A stretch of 5,521 nt of DNA from NCBI GenBank assembly GCA_030066475.1, contig JASJBO010000441.1, forward strand, positions 1 through 5,521, in the 5' to 3' direction. The notes beneath the pieces were generated by a model. That model saw only the letters and a list, made by a program, of their open reading frames with translations. It did no database searches and had not been told where the DNA came from. The position numbers and the translations under genes were made by a program. The DNA comes from Myxococcota bacterium (GTDB lineage: Bacteria; Myxococcota_A; UBA9160; PR03). Shown piece by piece: positions 1 to 5,521 of this stretch (positions are counted from its first letter, which is position 1; each line of letters begins with the position of its first letter).

Positions 1-830
1 AGGTCGCGACGCGTCCGGATCCGTGGACCGACATGCGCGAGGTGATGATCGGGCCCGGCGATCCCGAGGGCCGCGCCGACGCCACCTTCGAGGCGGGCCG
101 CGGATTCGTGGTGGCTGTCGCAGCGCCGCGCGCGAACTCGAGCTGTTGTGACTTCCCGCCGACGTCCGGCAGCGGAACGGGCCGCACGCTCGCGGTCCTG
201 CGGGTAGACGACCTGGTCTTCAGCGGCCCCGGGGCAGACGTGGAGACGAGCCTCCACCTCGTGTTCGACGGCTCGTACACCGAGTTCGCGGAGAACATCG
301 AGACCGCGACCGCGCAGTCCAGCATCACCGTCGATCTCGGCGGCAGCCTGTGCAACGGCGAGGAGTACGTGGGCTTCCGCGGAACCTACAGTCGGGTGCT
401 CGTGGACGACGACGGCGAGGCCGATCCCCGCCTCGTCGAGAACCGCACCGGCGTCTTCGACGGCGTCGGGAGTGTCCCGCCCACGGGCCAGACCGAGTTC
501 GCCGTGGGACCGTTCACGGCGCCGACGGGCGCGCCGCTCACGCTCGAGATCTGGATCGAGGCGCTCCTGCTGGCCTCCGCGGGCGGGGGCAATGCGCGCG
601 CCACCGGAGACTTCGCGCTCGCGCTCGGGGCGTTGGACAGCGGCGAGGTCTTCGACCTGCCGGAGGGCTACACCGCGAACTCGGCCACCGCGGGGATCGT
701 GGCGAACCAGGTGCCGGAGCCCGCAGCGGGAGCGACGGGAGCAGCGGGCCTGCTGGCGACCGCCTGGCTCGCGTGGCGTTCGAGCCGGACGCGCGCCTCG
801 CGAGCTCGCCGTTGCGAACGGGTCGGGTAG
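1..830 (+). CDS. PEP-CTERM sorting domain protein, 5'-partial
   Basis: This is the C-terminal part of an exported protein carrying a PEP-CTERM sorting tail. The frame is open from base 3 to the left edge. The first in-frame ATG (position 33) is not followed by a signal peptide, so the true start lies outside the window. The tail shows VPEP at 711-722, a short hydrophobic stretch rich in Ala, Gly and Leu (about 723-774), and an Arg-rich end (RSSRTRASRARR), the three-part layout recognised by exosortase. Just before it, LPEGYTANSATAGIVANQ resembles the last strands of other PEP-CTERM proteins with beta-sandwich ectodomains. The ectodomain is acidic, rich in Gly, Thr and Val, and has three Cys, two adjacent (143-148). 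Known for the family: exosortase processes such proteins for the envelope or matrix in bacteria that make exopolysaccharide. The ectodomain's function is not recognisable. About 13 residues follow the first basic cluster, longer than is typical. Confidence 0.85.
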   Translation, partial: VATRPDPWTDMREVMIGPGDPEGRADATFEAGRGFVVAVAAPRANSSCCDFPPTSGSGTGRTLAVLRVDDLVFSGPGADVETSLHLVFDGSYTEFAENIETATAQSSITVDLGGSLCNGEEYVGFRGTYSRVLVDDDGEADPRLVENRTGVFDGVGSVPPTGQTEFAVGPFTAPTGAPLTLEIWIEALLLASAGGGNARATGDFALALGALDSGEVFDLPEGYTANSATAGIVANQVPEPAAGATGAAGLLATAWLAWRSSRTRASRARRCERVG

Positions 831-973
831 ACCACCCCTCGCGGCAGCTCGGCGGATCAGGAGCCCGGCGCGAGGCCCCGTAGGGGCTCGGCCCTCTGGT
901 CGATGGTGGAGCCCTGCGGCGAGAGGCGACGTAACCCGAGCGCGGCCCTGGGCCGTCTAATCCGTACCTCCTG
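831..973 (+). promoter_or_regulatory. Intergenic gap with two GC hairpins and a weak -10-like box
   Basis: No gene is seen here. One inverted repeat is GCCCC-GTA-GGGGC (875-887); an alternative pairing is GAGCCC (861-866) with GGGCTC (884-889). A second is CGGCC-CTG-GGCCG (943-955). Neither is followed by a T-run, so a classical intrinsic terminator for the upstream gene is not supported. TCTAAT at 956-961 matches five of six bases of TATAAT but has no convincing -35 partner. If used, it would give a leader of only a few bases before the ATG at 974. The second palindrome would then sit where an operator could act. All of this is weak inference. Confidence 0.2.
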
Positions 974-2374
974 ATGAAGACGACCGCCGCCATCGCCGCC
1001 AATCGCTTCGGGCTGGGAGCCCGGCCCGGGGACCTCGCGAAGATCGACGCGCGCGCGGGGGCCTGGCTGCTCGATCAGCTGCAGGGGCCGTCACGGACGC
1101 CGAGCGAGATCCGCGGGCTTCCGTCGTCCGCGGACGTCCTCGTCGAGGTCCAGGGCCTGCGCCGCGAACGCCGCGAGCTTCGCGACCCCGCGAACGACGA
1201 GGCCCCGCGAGACGTGGTCGAGCAGTTCGTGAGGCTGGTTCGGCGTCACTACGTCGCGCAGACGGGCGCGCGCTACCGCGCCGCCGCGGCGAGCGACCAT
1301 CCGTTCCACGAGCGCCTGGTGCACTTCTGGAGCAACCACTTCGCGATCTCGACGGACAAGCCACCGCTGCCGGCGATCGCCGGCCTGTACGAGAACGAGG
1401 CAATCCGGCCCCACGTGACCGGCCGCTTCCAGGACCTGTTGCTGGCCTGCGAACAGCACCCGGCCATGCTCTTCTACCTCGACAACCAGCGCTCGATCGG
1501 TCCCGGCTCGAGGCTCGGGAAGCGCGCGAATCGCGTGCAGCGCGAACGCGACGTCGGCCTGAACGAGAACCTCGCGCGCGAGATCCTCGAGCTGCACACA
1601 CTTGGCGTCGAAGGCGGCTACACGCAGCAGGACGTGACGAACCTCGCGAAGGTGATCACCGGCTGGTCGATCGGCGGACTCGGCGAGGGGCGTCGCTTCG
1701 CCGACGGCGTTCCCGGCGCCTTCCAGTTCCGGGCCGCGGTCCACGAGCCCGGCGACCACGTGGTGCTCGGCAAGCGCTACTCGCAGGACGGCGTCGGGCA
1801 GGGTGAGGCCGTGCTGCGCGACCTCGCGGTCCACCCGTCGACGGCGAAGTTCGTGTCGGAGAAGCTCGCCCGCCACTTCGTCGCGGACGAGCCGGCGAAG
1901 GAGCTCGTCGACGAGCTCGCCGCCACGTGGATCGAGAGCGGCGGCGCGCTGTCGGCCGTCTACGAGAAGCTGGTCGGCGCCGGCGAGTCGTGGGCGGCGC
2001 CGTTCGCGAAGTACAAGTCCCCGCACGACTTCGTGATCTCGACGCTGCGAGCGCTGCGCCACGTCCCGAGCGAGTCCCGCTTCGTCGTCGGCGCGCTCGA
2101 CCTGATGGGACAGGCGCCGTTCCGTCCCGGCAGCCCGGCCGGCTGGCCGGACACCGCGAGCGAGTGGGGCGGCGCCGATGCGCTCTACAAGCGCATCGAG
2201 TGGTCGCATGCCGTCGCGCGGGTCGTCGGTCCGCGCGTCGACCCGGTGGAGCTCGGCGATGCCGTACTCGGCCCGACCTTCGACGCCGAGACGCGCAAGG
2301 CGATCGCCCGCGCGGAGAGCAGGCGCCAGGGCATGACGCTGCTGCTGGCGTCACCCGACTTCCAGCGGAGGTAG
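974..2374 (+). CDS. DUF1800 family protein
   Basis: This 466-residue protein matches the DUF1800 family from end to end. Family signatures seen: the opening AANRFGLGARPGDL (residues 8-21); HPFHERLVHFWSNHF (109-123), rich in His and Trp; LNENLAREILELHTLGV (196-212) followed by GGYTQQDV (214-221); a later LARHFVADEP; and near the C-terminus a GQAPFRPGSPAGWPDT motif. No signal peptide or membrane segment is evident. ATG 974 is chosen because the conserved N-terminus begins right after it. No Shine-Dalgarno sequence precedes it; the bases just upstream read CCTCCT, the opposite sense. Length is normal for the family. The biochemical function of DUF1800 is not established. It is commonly encoded next to DUF1501, as here, so the two probably act together. 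Third codon positions are strongly G/C, as expected for a resident gene. Confidence 0.95.
   Translation: MKTTAAIAANRFGLGARPGDLAKIDARAGAWLLDQLQGPSRTPSEIRGLPSSADVLVEVQGLRRERRELRDPANDEAPRDVVEQFVRLVRRHYVAQTGARYRAAAASDHPFHERLVHFWSNHFAISTDKPPLPAIAGLYENEAIRPHVTGRFQDLLLACEQHPAMLFYLDNQRSIGPGSRLGKRANRVQRERDVGLNENLAREILELHTLGVEGGYTQQDVTNLAKVITGWSIGGLGEGRRFADGVPGAFQFRAAVHEPGDHVVLGKRYSQDGVGQGEAVLRDLAVHPSTAKFVSEKLARHFVADEPAKELVDELAATWIESGGALSAVYEKLVGAGESWAAPFAKYKSPHDFVISTLRALRHVPSESRFVVGALDLMGQAPFRPGSPAGWPDTASEWGGADALYKRIEWSHAVARVVGPRVDPVELGDAVLGPTFDAETRKAIARAESRRQGMTLLLASPDFQRR
2367..2372 (+). promoter_or_regulatory. Ribosome binding site for the DUF1501 gene
   Basis: GGAGGT lies inside the last two codons and stop of the DUF1800 gene, four bases before the GTG at 2377. 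It decides the start of the next gene, since no ATG occurs at the conserved N-terminus. Its overlap with the upstream stop codon suggests translational coupling. Confidence 0.8.
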
Positions 2375-2376
2375 CC

Positions 2377-3585
2377 GTGATCAGCAGACGCGACCTGTTG
2401 AAGGCGGCCGGAATCGGGGCCGTCGCGTGTGGAGCTCCGGGGCTTTCGTTCGCGAGAGGCGGAGGCGAGGAACGATTCGTGCTCGTCATCCTGCGCGGTG
2501 CGGCCGACGGCCTGGCCGTCGCGCCACCCCACGGCGACGGCAGCTATCGCAGGCGACGCGGCGAGCTCGCGCTCCCGCCGCCGGGCGAACGCGACGGCGC
2601 GCTCCCGCTCGACGGACTGTTCGGACTGCACCCGCGCCTGCGGGGGGTCCACGGTGAGTACCAGGCCGAGCGGGCGCTGGTGGTGCACGCGATCGCGAGC
2701 CCGTACCGCGAACGCTCCCACTTCGACGGTCAGGACGTGCTCGAGAACGGCGGCGCCGCCGTCGGCACTGCGCGGGACGGATGGCTGAATCGATCGCTGG
2801 CGCCGCTCGGCGGCTCGCTCGGCGACGAGGTCGCGATCGCGATGGCGCAGACGACGCCGCTCGTACTGCGAGGCGACCACTCGGTGACGAGCTGGGCGCC
2901 GTCCCGCCTGCCGGAGGCGGACGACGGCACGCTGCGTCGCCTCGAGGCGATGTACGCACACGACGAGTTCTTCGCGACGCGGCTGGCGCAGGCGCTCGAG
3001 GCGCAGCGCATCGCCGACGACGCGTCGATGCCGCGTGGCATGTCGCGCCGACGCGGCCGCGGCGCGCAGCAGGTGCGCGCGACGATGCAGGCGGCCTCCC
3101 GCTTCCTGAGCGCCGACGACGGGCTGCGCATCGCCGTGATCGAGATGGGCGGCTGGGATACGCACGCGAACCAGGGAACCACCGGCGGCGCTCTCGCCAA
3201 CCGTCTCGAGGCGCTCGACGAGGGCCTGATGGCGCTGCGCGACGGGCTGGGCGACGCCTGGTCGCGGACGATCGTCGCCGTCGTGACGGAGTTCGGCCGC
3301 ACCGTCGCGGTCAACGGCACGCGCGGCACGGACCACGGCACGGCTTCCGCCGCGATCCTCGTCGGTGGCGCGGTGGCCGGCGGTCGCGTCGTCGCCGACT
3401 GGCCCGGATTGCGCCAGTCCGACCTCCACCAGGCACGCGACCTGAGAGCGACGGCGGACCTGCGGAGCCTCTTCAAGGGCGTGCTGTCCGAGCACCTGTC
3501 GATCCCCGACGCGCTGTTGGAGGACGTCGTCTTTCCGAGGAGTGTGACAGCACCCCGGATGACGGGGCTCGTGCGCCGGGCGTGA
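2377..3585 (+). CDS. DUF1501 family protein, Tat-exported, alkaline-phosphatase-like fold
   Basis: This 402-residue protein starts at GTG 2377. The N-terminus MISRRDLLKAAGIGAVACG carries a twin-arginine motif (SRRDLLK, residues 3-9) and a short hydrophobic run, with possible cleavage after LSFA (residue 26). It is therefore predicted to be exported folded by Tat. Family motifs follow in order: FVLVILRGAADGL (34-46), LHPRL, SHFDGQD (114-120), GGWDTH (258-263), TEFGRT (304-309) and GTDHGT (317-322). The Asp and His residues in these motifs (D44, D117, D120, D261, H263, D319, H320) correspond to metal- or active-site-type positions of the alkaline phosphatase/sulfatase superfamily; that role is inferred, not shown. 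The gene begins two bases after the DUF1800 stop, so the pair is an operon. Substrate is unknown; hydrolysis of a phosphate or sulfate ester outside the cytoplasm is possible. Length is usual for the family. Confidence 0.95.
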   Translation: MISRRDLLKAAGIGAVACGAPGLSFARGGGEERFVLVILRGAADGLAVAPPHGDGSYRRRRGELALPPPGERDGALPLDGLFGLHPRLRGVHGEYQAERALVVHAIASPYRERSHFDGQDVLENGGAAVGTARDGWLNRSLAPLGGSLGDEVAIAMAQTTPLVLRGDHSVTSWAPSRLPEADDGTLRRLEAMYAHDEFFATRLAQALEAQRIADDASMPRGMSRRRGRGAQQVRATMQAASRFLSADDGLRIAVIEMGGWDTHANQGTTGGALANRLEALDEGLMALRDGLGDAWSRTIVAVVTEFGRTVAVNGTRGTDHGTASAAILVGGAVAGGRVVADWPGLRQSDLHQARDLRATADLRSLFKGVLSEHLSIPDALLEDVVFPRSVTAPRMTGLVRRA

Positions 3586-3712
3586 CAGCCCGCGCCGCAT
3601 CCGCACCGGCACGCTGGCGCTCAACGGCTGGCAGTGGTTCTCGATCGACACCCCGTTCGGCGACTACCGCCAGAGCGACAACGGCCGCGAGAACATCGCG
3701 CTTCTCGTAGCT
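3584..3712 (+). pseudogene. Orphan coding-like fragment, probable gene remnant
   Basis: Directly after the DUF1501 stop, frame +2 reads as convincing protein: the first 39 codons from 3584 to 3700 all end in G or C, and the translation contains GWQWFSIDTPFGDYRQSDN followed by GRENIALLVA. Composition is balanced, with Trp, Phe, Tyr, Asp and Asn, unlike the Arg/Ala/Pro-rich shadow frames elsewhere. The frame opens after a stop at 3560-3562 and runs to a TGA at 3866-3868, but no ATG, GTG or TTG precedes the coding-like part, and codon bias is lost after about 3712. I do not recognise the family. The likeliest reading is an internal or C-terminal piece of a gene that lost both ends. A gene broken by an assembly error is the alternative. 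Confidence 0.4.
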
Positions 3713-3746
3713 CGCCCGCCGCGCCGCGGCCGTCACCGTGGGCGCG

Positions 3747-3767
3747 GGTTCACCGAGAGGTGGTACC
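3747..3767 (+). other. Hairpin with GAGA tetraloop downstream of the DUF1501 gene
   Basis: GGTTCACC (3747-3754) can pair with GGTGGTACC (3759-3767) across the loop GAGA, with one G-T wobble and one bulged T. GAGA fits the GNRA class of stable tetraloops. No T-run follows. It could be a 3' end structure of the DUF1800-DUF1501 transcript or a leader element about 90 bases before the Nudix-like gene. Chance is also possible at this GC content. Confidence 0.22.
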
Positions 3768-3852
3768 GTCCCGGCGTAACAGCCAAGCGGCCGCGGCGCT
3801 GGCGTCAGCTCTGCGGCGCAGCGGAGCACCCGGTCCGTTGGGCGAAGCAGCC

Positions 3853-4464
3853 ATGCGGGTTGCCTTGAAGTCGGCGCTGTTCGTCACCCTCGCTGCTGCG
3901 GCGTGTGCAGCTCAGTGCGGCGCTGCACAGGACTGTCTCCGGGACTATCGTGCTGCGGGTGTGCTCCCCCTCGCCTTGCACGGCGGCCGCGTTCTCGTAC
4001 TACTTGGGCTCGAGAACGGCCGGGGCTGGACCGACTTCGTCGGAGGGCCCGAGCCCCAGGATTGCGGTCCCGCGGAGACGGCGGCGCGCGAGTTCGCCGA
4101 GGAGTCCAGGCTCGCCTACCCGGAGCACCAGACCCTCCGCGCGATCCGACGGGCCGAACCGGTGCGCGTGCGTGGACCCAGCGGAATCGTCTACATCTGG
4201 CCCCTCGAGGTCGACTGGCAAGACAGCTCCGCGATCGCCGCGAAACCTGGAACACCGCACTCCGAGAAGGTGAGCTATTGCTGGATACGGCTCGGGTCTC
4301 TCCTTGCGGCCATCGACTCCCACGGCGATGCTACGAGAGTGCCGGAGCACTGCGGCCCTGGCGAGCGAGGACTGTACGGGCCGTTCCGAGCCAACCTCCG
4401 CAGCGGCACGAGACTGCGGGACCGCCTCCGATCCTACGACTCCGGGACGGGGCCGCCTCCTTGA
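3853..4464 (+). CDS. Exported Nudix-like protein with degenerate Nudix box
   Basis: This 203-residue protein starts at ATG 3853. That start places a signal peptide at the N-terminus: MRVALKSALFVTLAAAAC with a basic start, a hydrophobic core and likely cleavage near GAA (residues 23-25). The mature part begins AAGVLPLALHGGRVLVLLG (34-52), the typical first strands of a Nudix fold, then GWTDFVGG (58-65). The 23-residue Nudix box occupies G65-L87. It keeps the catalytic REFAEE (79-84), but the first Glu is Cys71 and the usual late Gly is Arg86. Known Nudix enzymes hydrolyse nucleoside diphosphates linked to another group, mostly in the cytoplasm, so an exported copy is unusual. It has no obvious operon partner. 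Codon use differs: 13 of the first 40 codons end in A or T, against almost none in the neighbouring genes, suggesting acquisition or relaxed selection. The family call is fairly sure; activity and substrate are not. The Shine-Dalgarno sequence is weak (GGGCGA). Confidence 0.78.
   Translation: MRVALKSALFVTLAAAACAAQCGAAQDCLRDYRAAGVLPLALHGGRVLVLLGLENGRGWTDFVGGPEPQDCGPAETAAREFAEESRLAYPEHQTLRAIRRAEPVRVRGPSGIVYIWPLEVDWQDSSAIAAKPGTPHSEKVSYCWIRLGSLLAAIDSHGDATRVPEHCGPGERGLYGPFRANLRSGTRLRDRLRSYDSGTGPPP
3904..3929 (+). repeat. 8-bp inverted repeat within the signal-peptide coding region
   Basis: TGTGCAGC (3904-3911) and GCTGCACA (3922-3929) are perfect reverse complements separated by 10 bases. They lie in codons 18-26 of the Nudix-like gene, at the end of the signal peptide. 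An mRNA hairpin here could slow early translation, but Ala- and Cys-rich coding sequence could produce it by chance. Confidence 0.3.
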
Positions 4465-4560
4465 CGCGCGGGCGGCACCGGGGCGGGACTCCTGTGACAC
4501 ACGGACGTCCTCAGCGAGGCATCGCGTCACGCGGACCCTCCGTTGTTCTTCGAGTCCCCG

Positions 4561-4585
4561 CCCGAGCACCGCGAAAGCGCTCGGG
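4561..4585. terminator. Candidate bidirectional terminator hairpin between convergent genes
   Basis: CCCGAGC (4561-4567) pairs perfectly with GCTCGGG (4579-4585). The enclosed bases are ACC followed by GCGAAAGC (4571-4578), an octamer known for forming an exceptionally stable mini-hairpin in DNA. The structure sits between the stop of the plus-strand Nudix-like gene (4464) and the stop of the minus-strand cupin gene (4626), where a shared terminator would be expected. Neither flank has a proper T-run, so classical intrinsic termination is not proven. Confidence 0.38.
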
Positions 4586-4625
4586 AGCTGCTCTCCGGTA
4601 AGCGCACGGCCGCCGAGCGGGCGGA

Positions 4626-5030
4626 CTACTCCGGCTCGTCGCGATTGAGCGTGCCCGCGCCGGGCGTCACGAAGAGCATGGTCGTCGGCGCGTGCGGCGT
4701 GGCGGTGTGCCAGGCGCCCTTCGGCACCATGACGTAGCTCCCCGGCTCGCTCACGCGGACGGTCTTCGGCGCCTCGCCCGGCAGCTTCAGCTGGAAGTCG
4801 GTGTCGCCCGAGATCAGGTAGACGAACTCGTCGCCTTCCGGGTGCATCTCCCAGACTCCCCAGGGACCCTCGAAGCGGAAGGTCTGGACCAGGATGTGGC
4901 CCTTGAAGTCGCCGAAGGCGTCGAGCTCCTGGTAGAAGCTGGGCGTGACCGGCTTCAGCACGGCGTCGCCGCCGGGCTGGAAGACCACTCGCACCTGCTC
5001 GAGATCGTGCGGTCCGCTGTCGATGCCCAT
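4626..5030 (-). CDS. Small single-domain cupin protein
   Basis: This 134-residue protein is a single cupin beta-barrel. Cupin motif 1 fits G55-x5-E61-x-H63-x4-E68-x6-G75 (around WEMHPEGDEFVYLISG), with the usual first His replaced by Glu61. Motif 2 fits G97-x5-P103-x-G105-x2-H108 (GSYVMVPKGAWH), with Pro112 where Asn is common. H63, E68 and H108 could still bind a metal, with E61 as a possible fourth ligand. No signal peptide is seen, so it is probably cytoplasmic. The ATG at 5030 is chosen over an in-frame GTG at 5066 because a strong Shine-Dalgarno sequence lies six bases upstream. Cupins of this size include isomerases, dioxygenases, sugar-binding and regulatory proteins; the sequence does not identify which. 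It lies 57 bases downstream of the ankyrin gene on the same strand and may share its transcript. Confidence 0.93.
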   Translation of the reverse strand: MGIDSGPHDLEQVRVVFQPGGDAVLKPVTPSFYQELDAFGDFKGHILVQTFRFEGPWGVWEMHPEGDEFVYLISGDTDFQLKLPGEAPKTVRVSEPGSYVMVPKGAWHTATPHAPTTMLFVTPGAGTLNRDEPE

Positions 5031-5036
5031 CGCTGC

Positions 5037-5042
5037 TCCTCC
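5037..5042 (-). promoter_or_regulatory. Ribosome binding site for the cupin gene
   Basis: On the minus strand GGAGGA lies six bases before the ATG at 5030-5028. This near-ideal site and spacing fix the cupin start and argue against the upstream GTG at 5066. Confidence 0.8.
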
Positions 5043-5087
5043 GCCGGGACGCCGCCCTGCGAACACTCTACACCGTGGGGCAGATCC

Positions 5088-5521
5088 TCAGCGGCCCTTG
5101 CGGCGCGGCAGCACGATCTGGCGCCGGCGCGGCTCGGGCGCGCACGCCTGGGGCACGGCTCCGCCCGCCGCGAGCACCTCTGCCGCCTTCCGGTTCCCGA
5201 CCGACTGGGCGATGCAGAGCGGCGTCCGCCCCTGCGCGTCGCGCGCCTCGAGGTCGGGCCCGGCCTCGAGCAGACGCGCGAGCACCGCCTCGACCTCGAA
5301 GCGGGTCTCGGCGGCGTGGTGCAGCGCCGTCCGCCCCTCGTCGTCGACCGCGGTCAGGTCGGCTCGGGCCGCGAGCAGCGCCTCGAGGTACGCGTGGTGG
5401 CTGTTCCTGGTGGCCTGGATGAGCGGCGTGCGTCCCGCCTTGCCGTGCCGGTTCGGGTCGGCGCCCAGCTCGAGCAGCAGCGCCGTCACGTGCTTCCGCA
5501 TCGGGATCATGCTGTGGAGCG
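5088..5521 (-). CDS. Ankyrin-repeat protein, 5'-partial
   Basis: This is the C-terminal part of an ankyrin-repeat protein; the gene runs off the right edge. Before the ATG at 5510 the frame continues as LHS, which completes an ankyrin TPLH-type helix start, so that Met is internal. Visible repeats on the minus strand: the end of one repeat (5519-5442, VTALLLELGADPN), a full 33-residue repeat (5441-5343, KAGRTPLIQA to LTAVD), a 35-residue repeat (5342-5238, DEGRTALHHAAE to LEARD) and a last one (5237-5148, AQGRTPLCIA to AAGGAVPQ). A basic tail follows (RRRQIVLPRRKGR). Ankyrin repeats mediate protein-protein contacts; the partner cannot be told from sequence, and no enzymatic domain is visible here. 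The N-terminus, possible signal peptide and promoter lie outside the window. The cupin gene follows 57 bases downstream, so the two may be an operon. Confidence 0.92.
   Translation of the reverse strand, partial: LHSMIPMRKHVTALLLELGADPNRHGKAGRTPLIQATRNSHHAYLEALLAARADLTAVDDEGRTALHHAAETRFEVEAVLARLLEAGPDLEARDAQGRTPLCIAQSVGNRKAAEVLAAGGAVPQACAPEPRRRQIVLPRRKGR

Noticed and set aside
965..973. CAGGAGG on the minus strand just before the DUF1800 start, like a ribosome binding site
   Set aside because: No start codon follows at a suitable distance on the minus strand, and no minus-strand gene is plausible there.
1091..2209. Long minus-strand frame opposite the DUF1800 gene
   Set aside because: It mirrors a strongly supported gene, and long antisense frames are expected when third positions are almost all G/C. 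The translation has no recognisable motif.
2377..2460. Lipoprotein signal in the DUF1501 protein (Cys18 after AVA)
   Set aside because: The residues before Cys do not match a good lipobox; a Tat signal with ordinary cleavage after Ala26 fits better.
2185..3651. 488-codon minus-strand frame opposite the DUF1501 gene
   Set aside because: Same high-GC artefact; Arg/Ala-rich translation with no family features, fully overlapping a gene with clear motifs.
3473..3829. 118-codon minus-strand frame across the DUF1501 end and the gap
   Set aside because: Overlaps the DUF1501 tail, Arg/Ala/Pro-rich, no motif, and the opposite strand gives the better coding signal at 3584-3700.
4498..4737. Plus-strand frame with a protein-like part (FFESPPEHRESARELL) in the Nudix-cupin gap
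   Set aside because: About 41 of 47 codons up to 4638 end in G/C, but only a TTG start is available, no motif is seen, and it continues antisense into the cupin gene. The hairpin at 4561-4585 accounts for part of its sequence. A second gene remnant cannot be excluded.
5031..5066. Upstream GTG start for the cupin at 5066
   Set aside because: The added 12 residues look non-coding (Gly/Arg/Ala) and cover the strong ribosome binding site serving ATG 5030.

Overview
This is a GC-rich stretch (about 70% by eye) of bacterial chromosome, with third codon positions that are almost all G or C in the main genes. It carries a PEP-CTERM surface protein, a DUF1800/DUF1501 pair, a Tat-type signal peptide and an ankyrin protein. 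That combination fits a Gram-negative, probably environmental and uncultured lineage such as Myxococcota, a relative of the old Deltaproteobacteria, or another high-GC proteobacterial group. This placement is inference; there is no rRNA or marker gene in the window.

Layout. Positions 1-830 (+) hold the C-terminal part of a PEP-CTERM protein whose N-terminus lies off the left edge. A 143-base gap follows, with two small GC-rich hairpins. Positions 974-2374 and 2377-3585 (+) form a two-gene operon: a DUF1800 protein, then a Tat-exported DUF1501 protein of the alkaline-phosphatase-like fold. They are separated by two bases and look translationally coupled. Positions 3586-3852 have no intact gene but contain a strikingly coding-like fragment in frame +2 with no start codon, probably a gene remnant, and a hairpin. 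Positions 3853-4464 (+) encode a small exported Nudix-like protein with a degenerate Nudix box and much less GC-biased codon use than its neighbours.

The right third is on the minus strand. A cupin (4626-5030) lies downstream of an ankyrin-repeat protein (5088 to beyond the right edge), 57 bases apart and possibly co-transcribed. The Nudix and cupin genes converge on a 161-base gap holding a perfect 7-bp stem that encloses the ultra-stable mini-hairpin sequence GCGAAAGC, a candidate bidirectional terminator.

No CRISPR array, insertion sequence, tRNA, rRNA or known defence system is visible. The best leads are the uncharacterised DUF1800-DUF1501 pair, the exported Nudix-like protein with atypical codon use, and the orphan coding fragment beside it. 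The last two suggest a spot of gene turnover between two conventional gene blocks.
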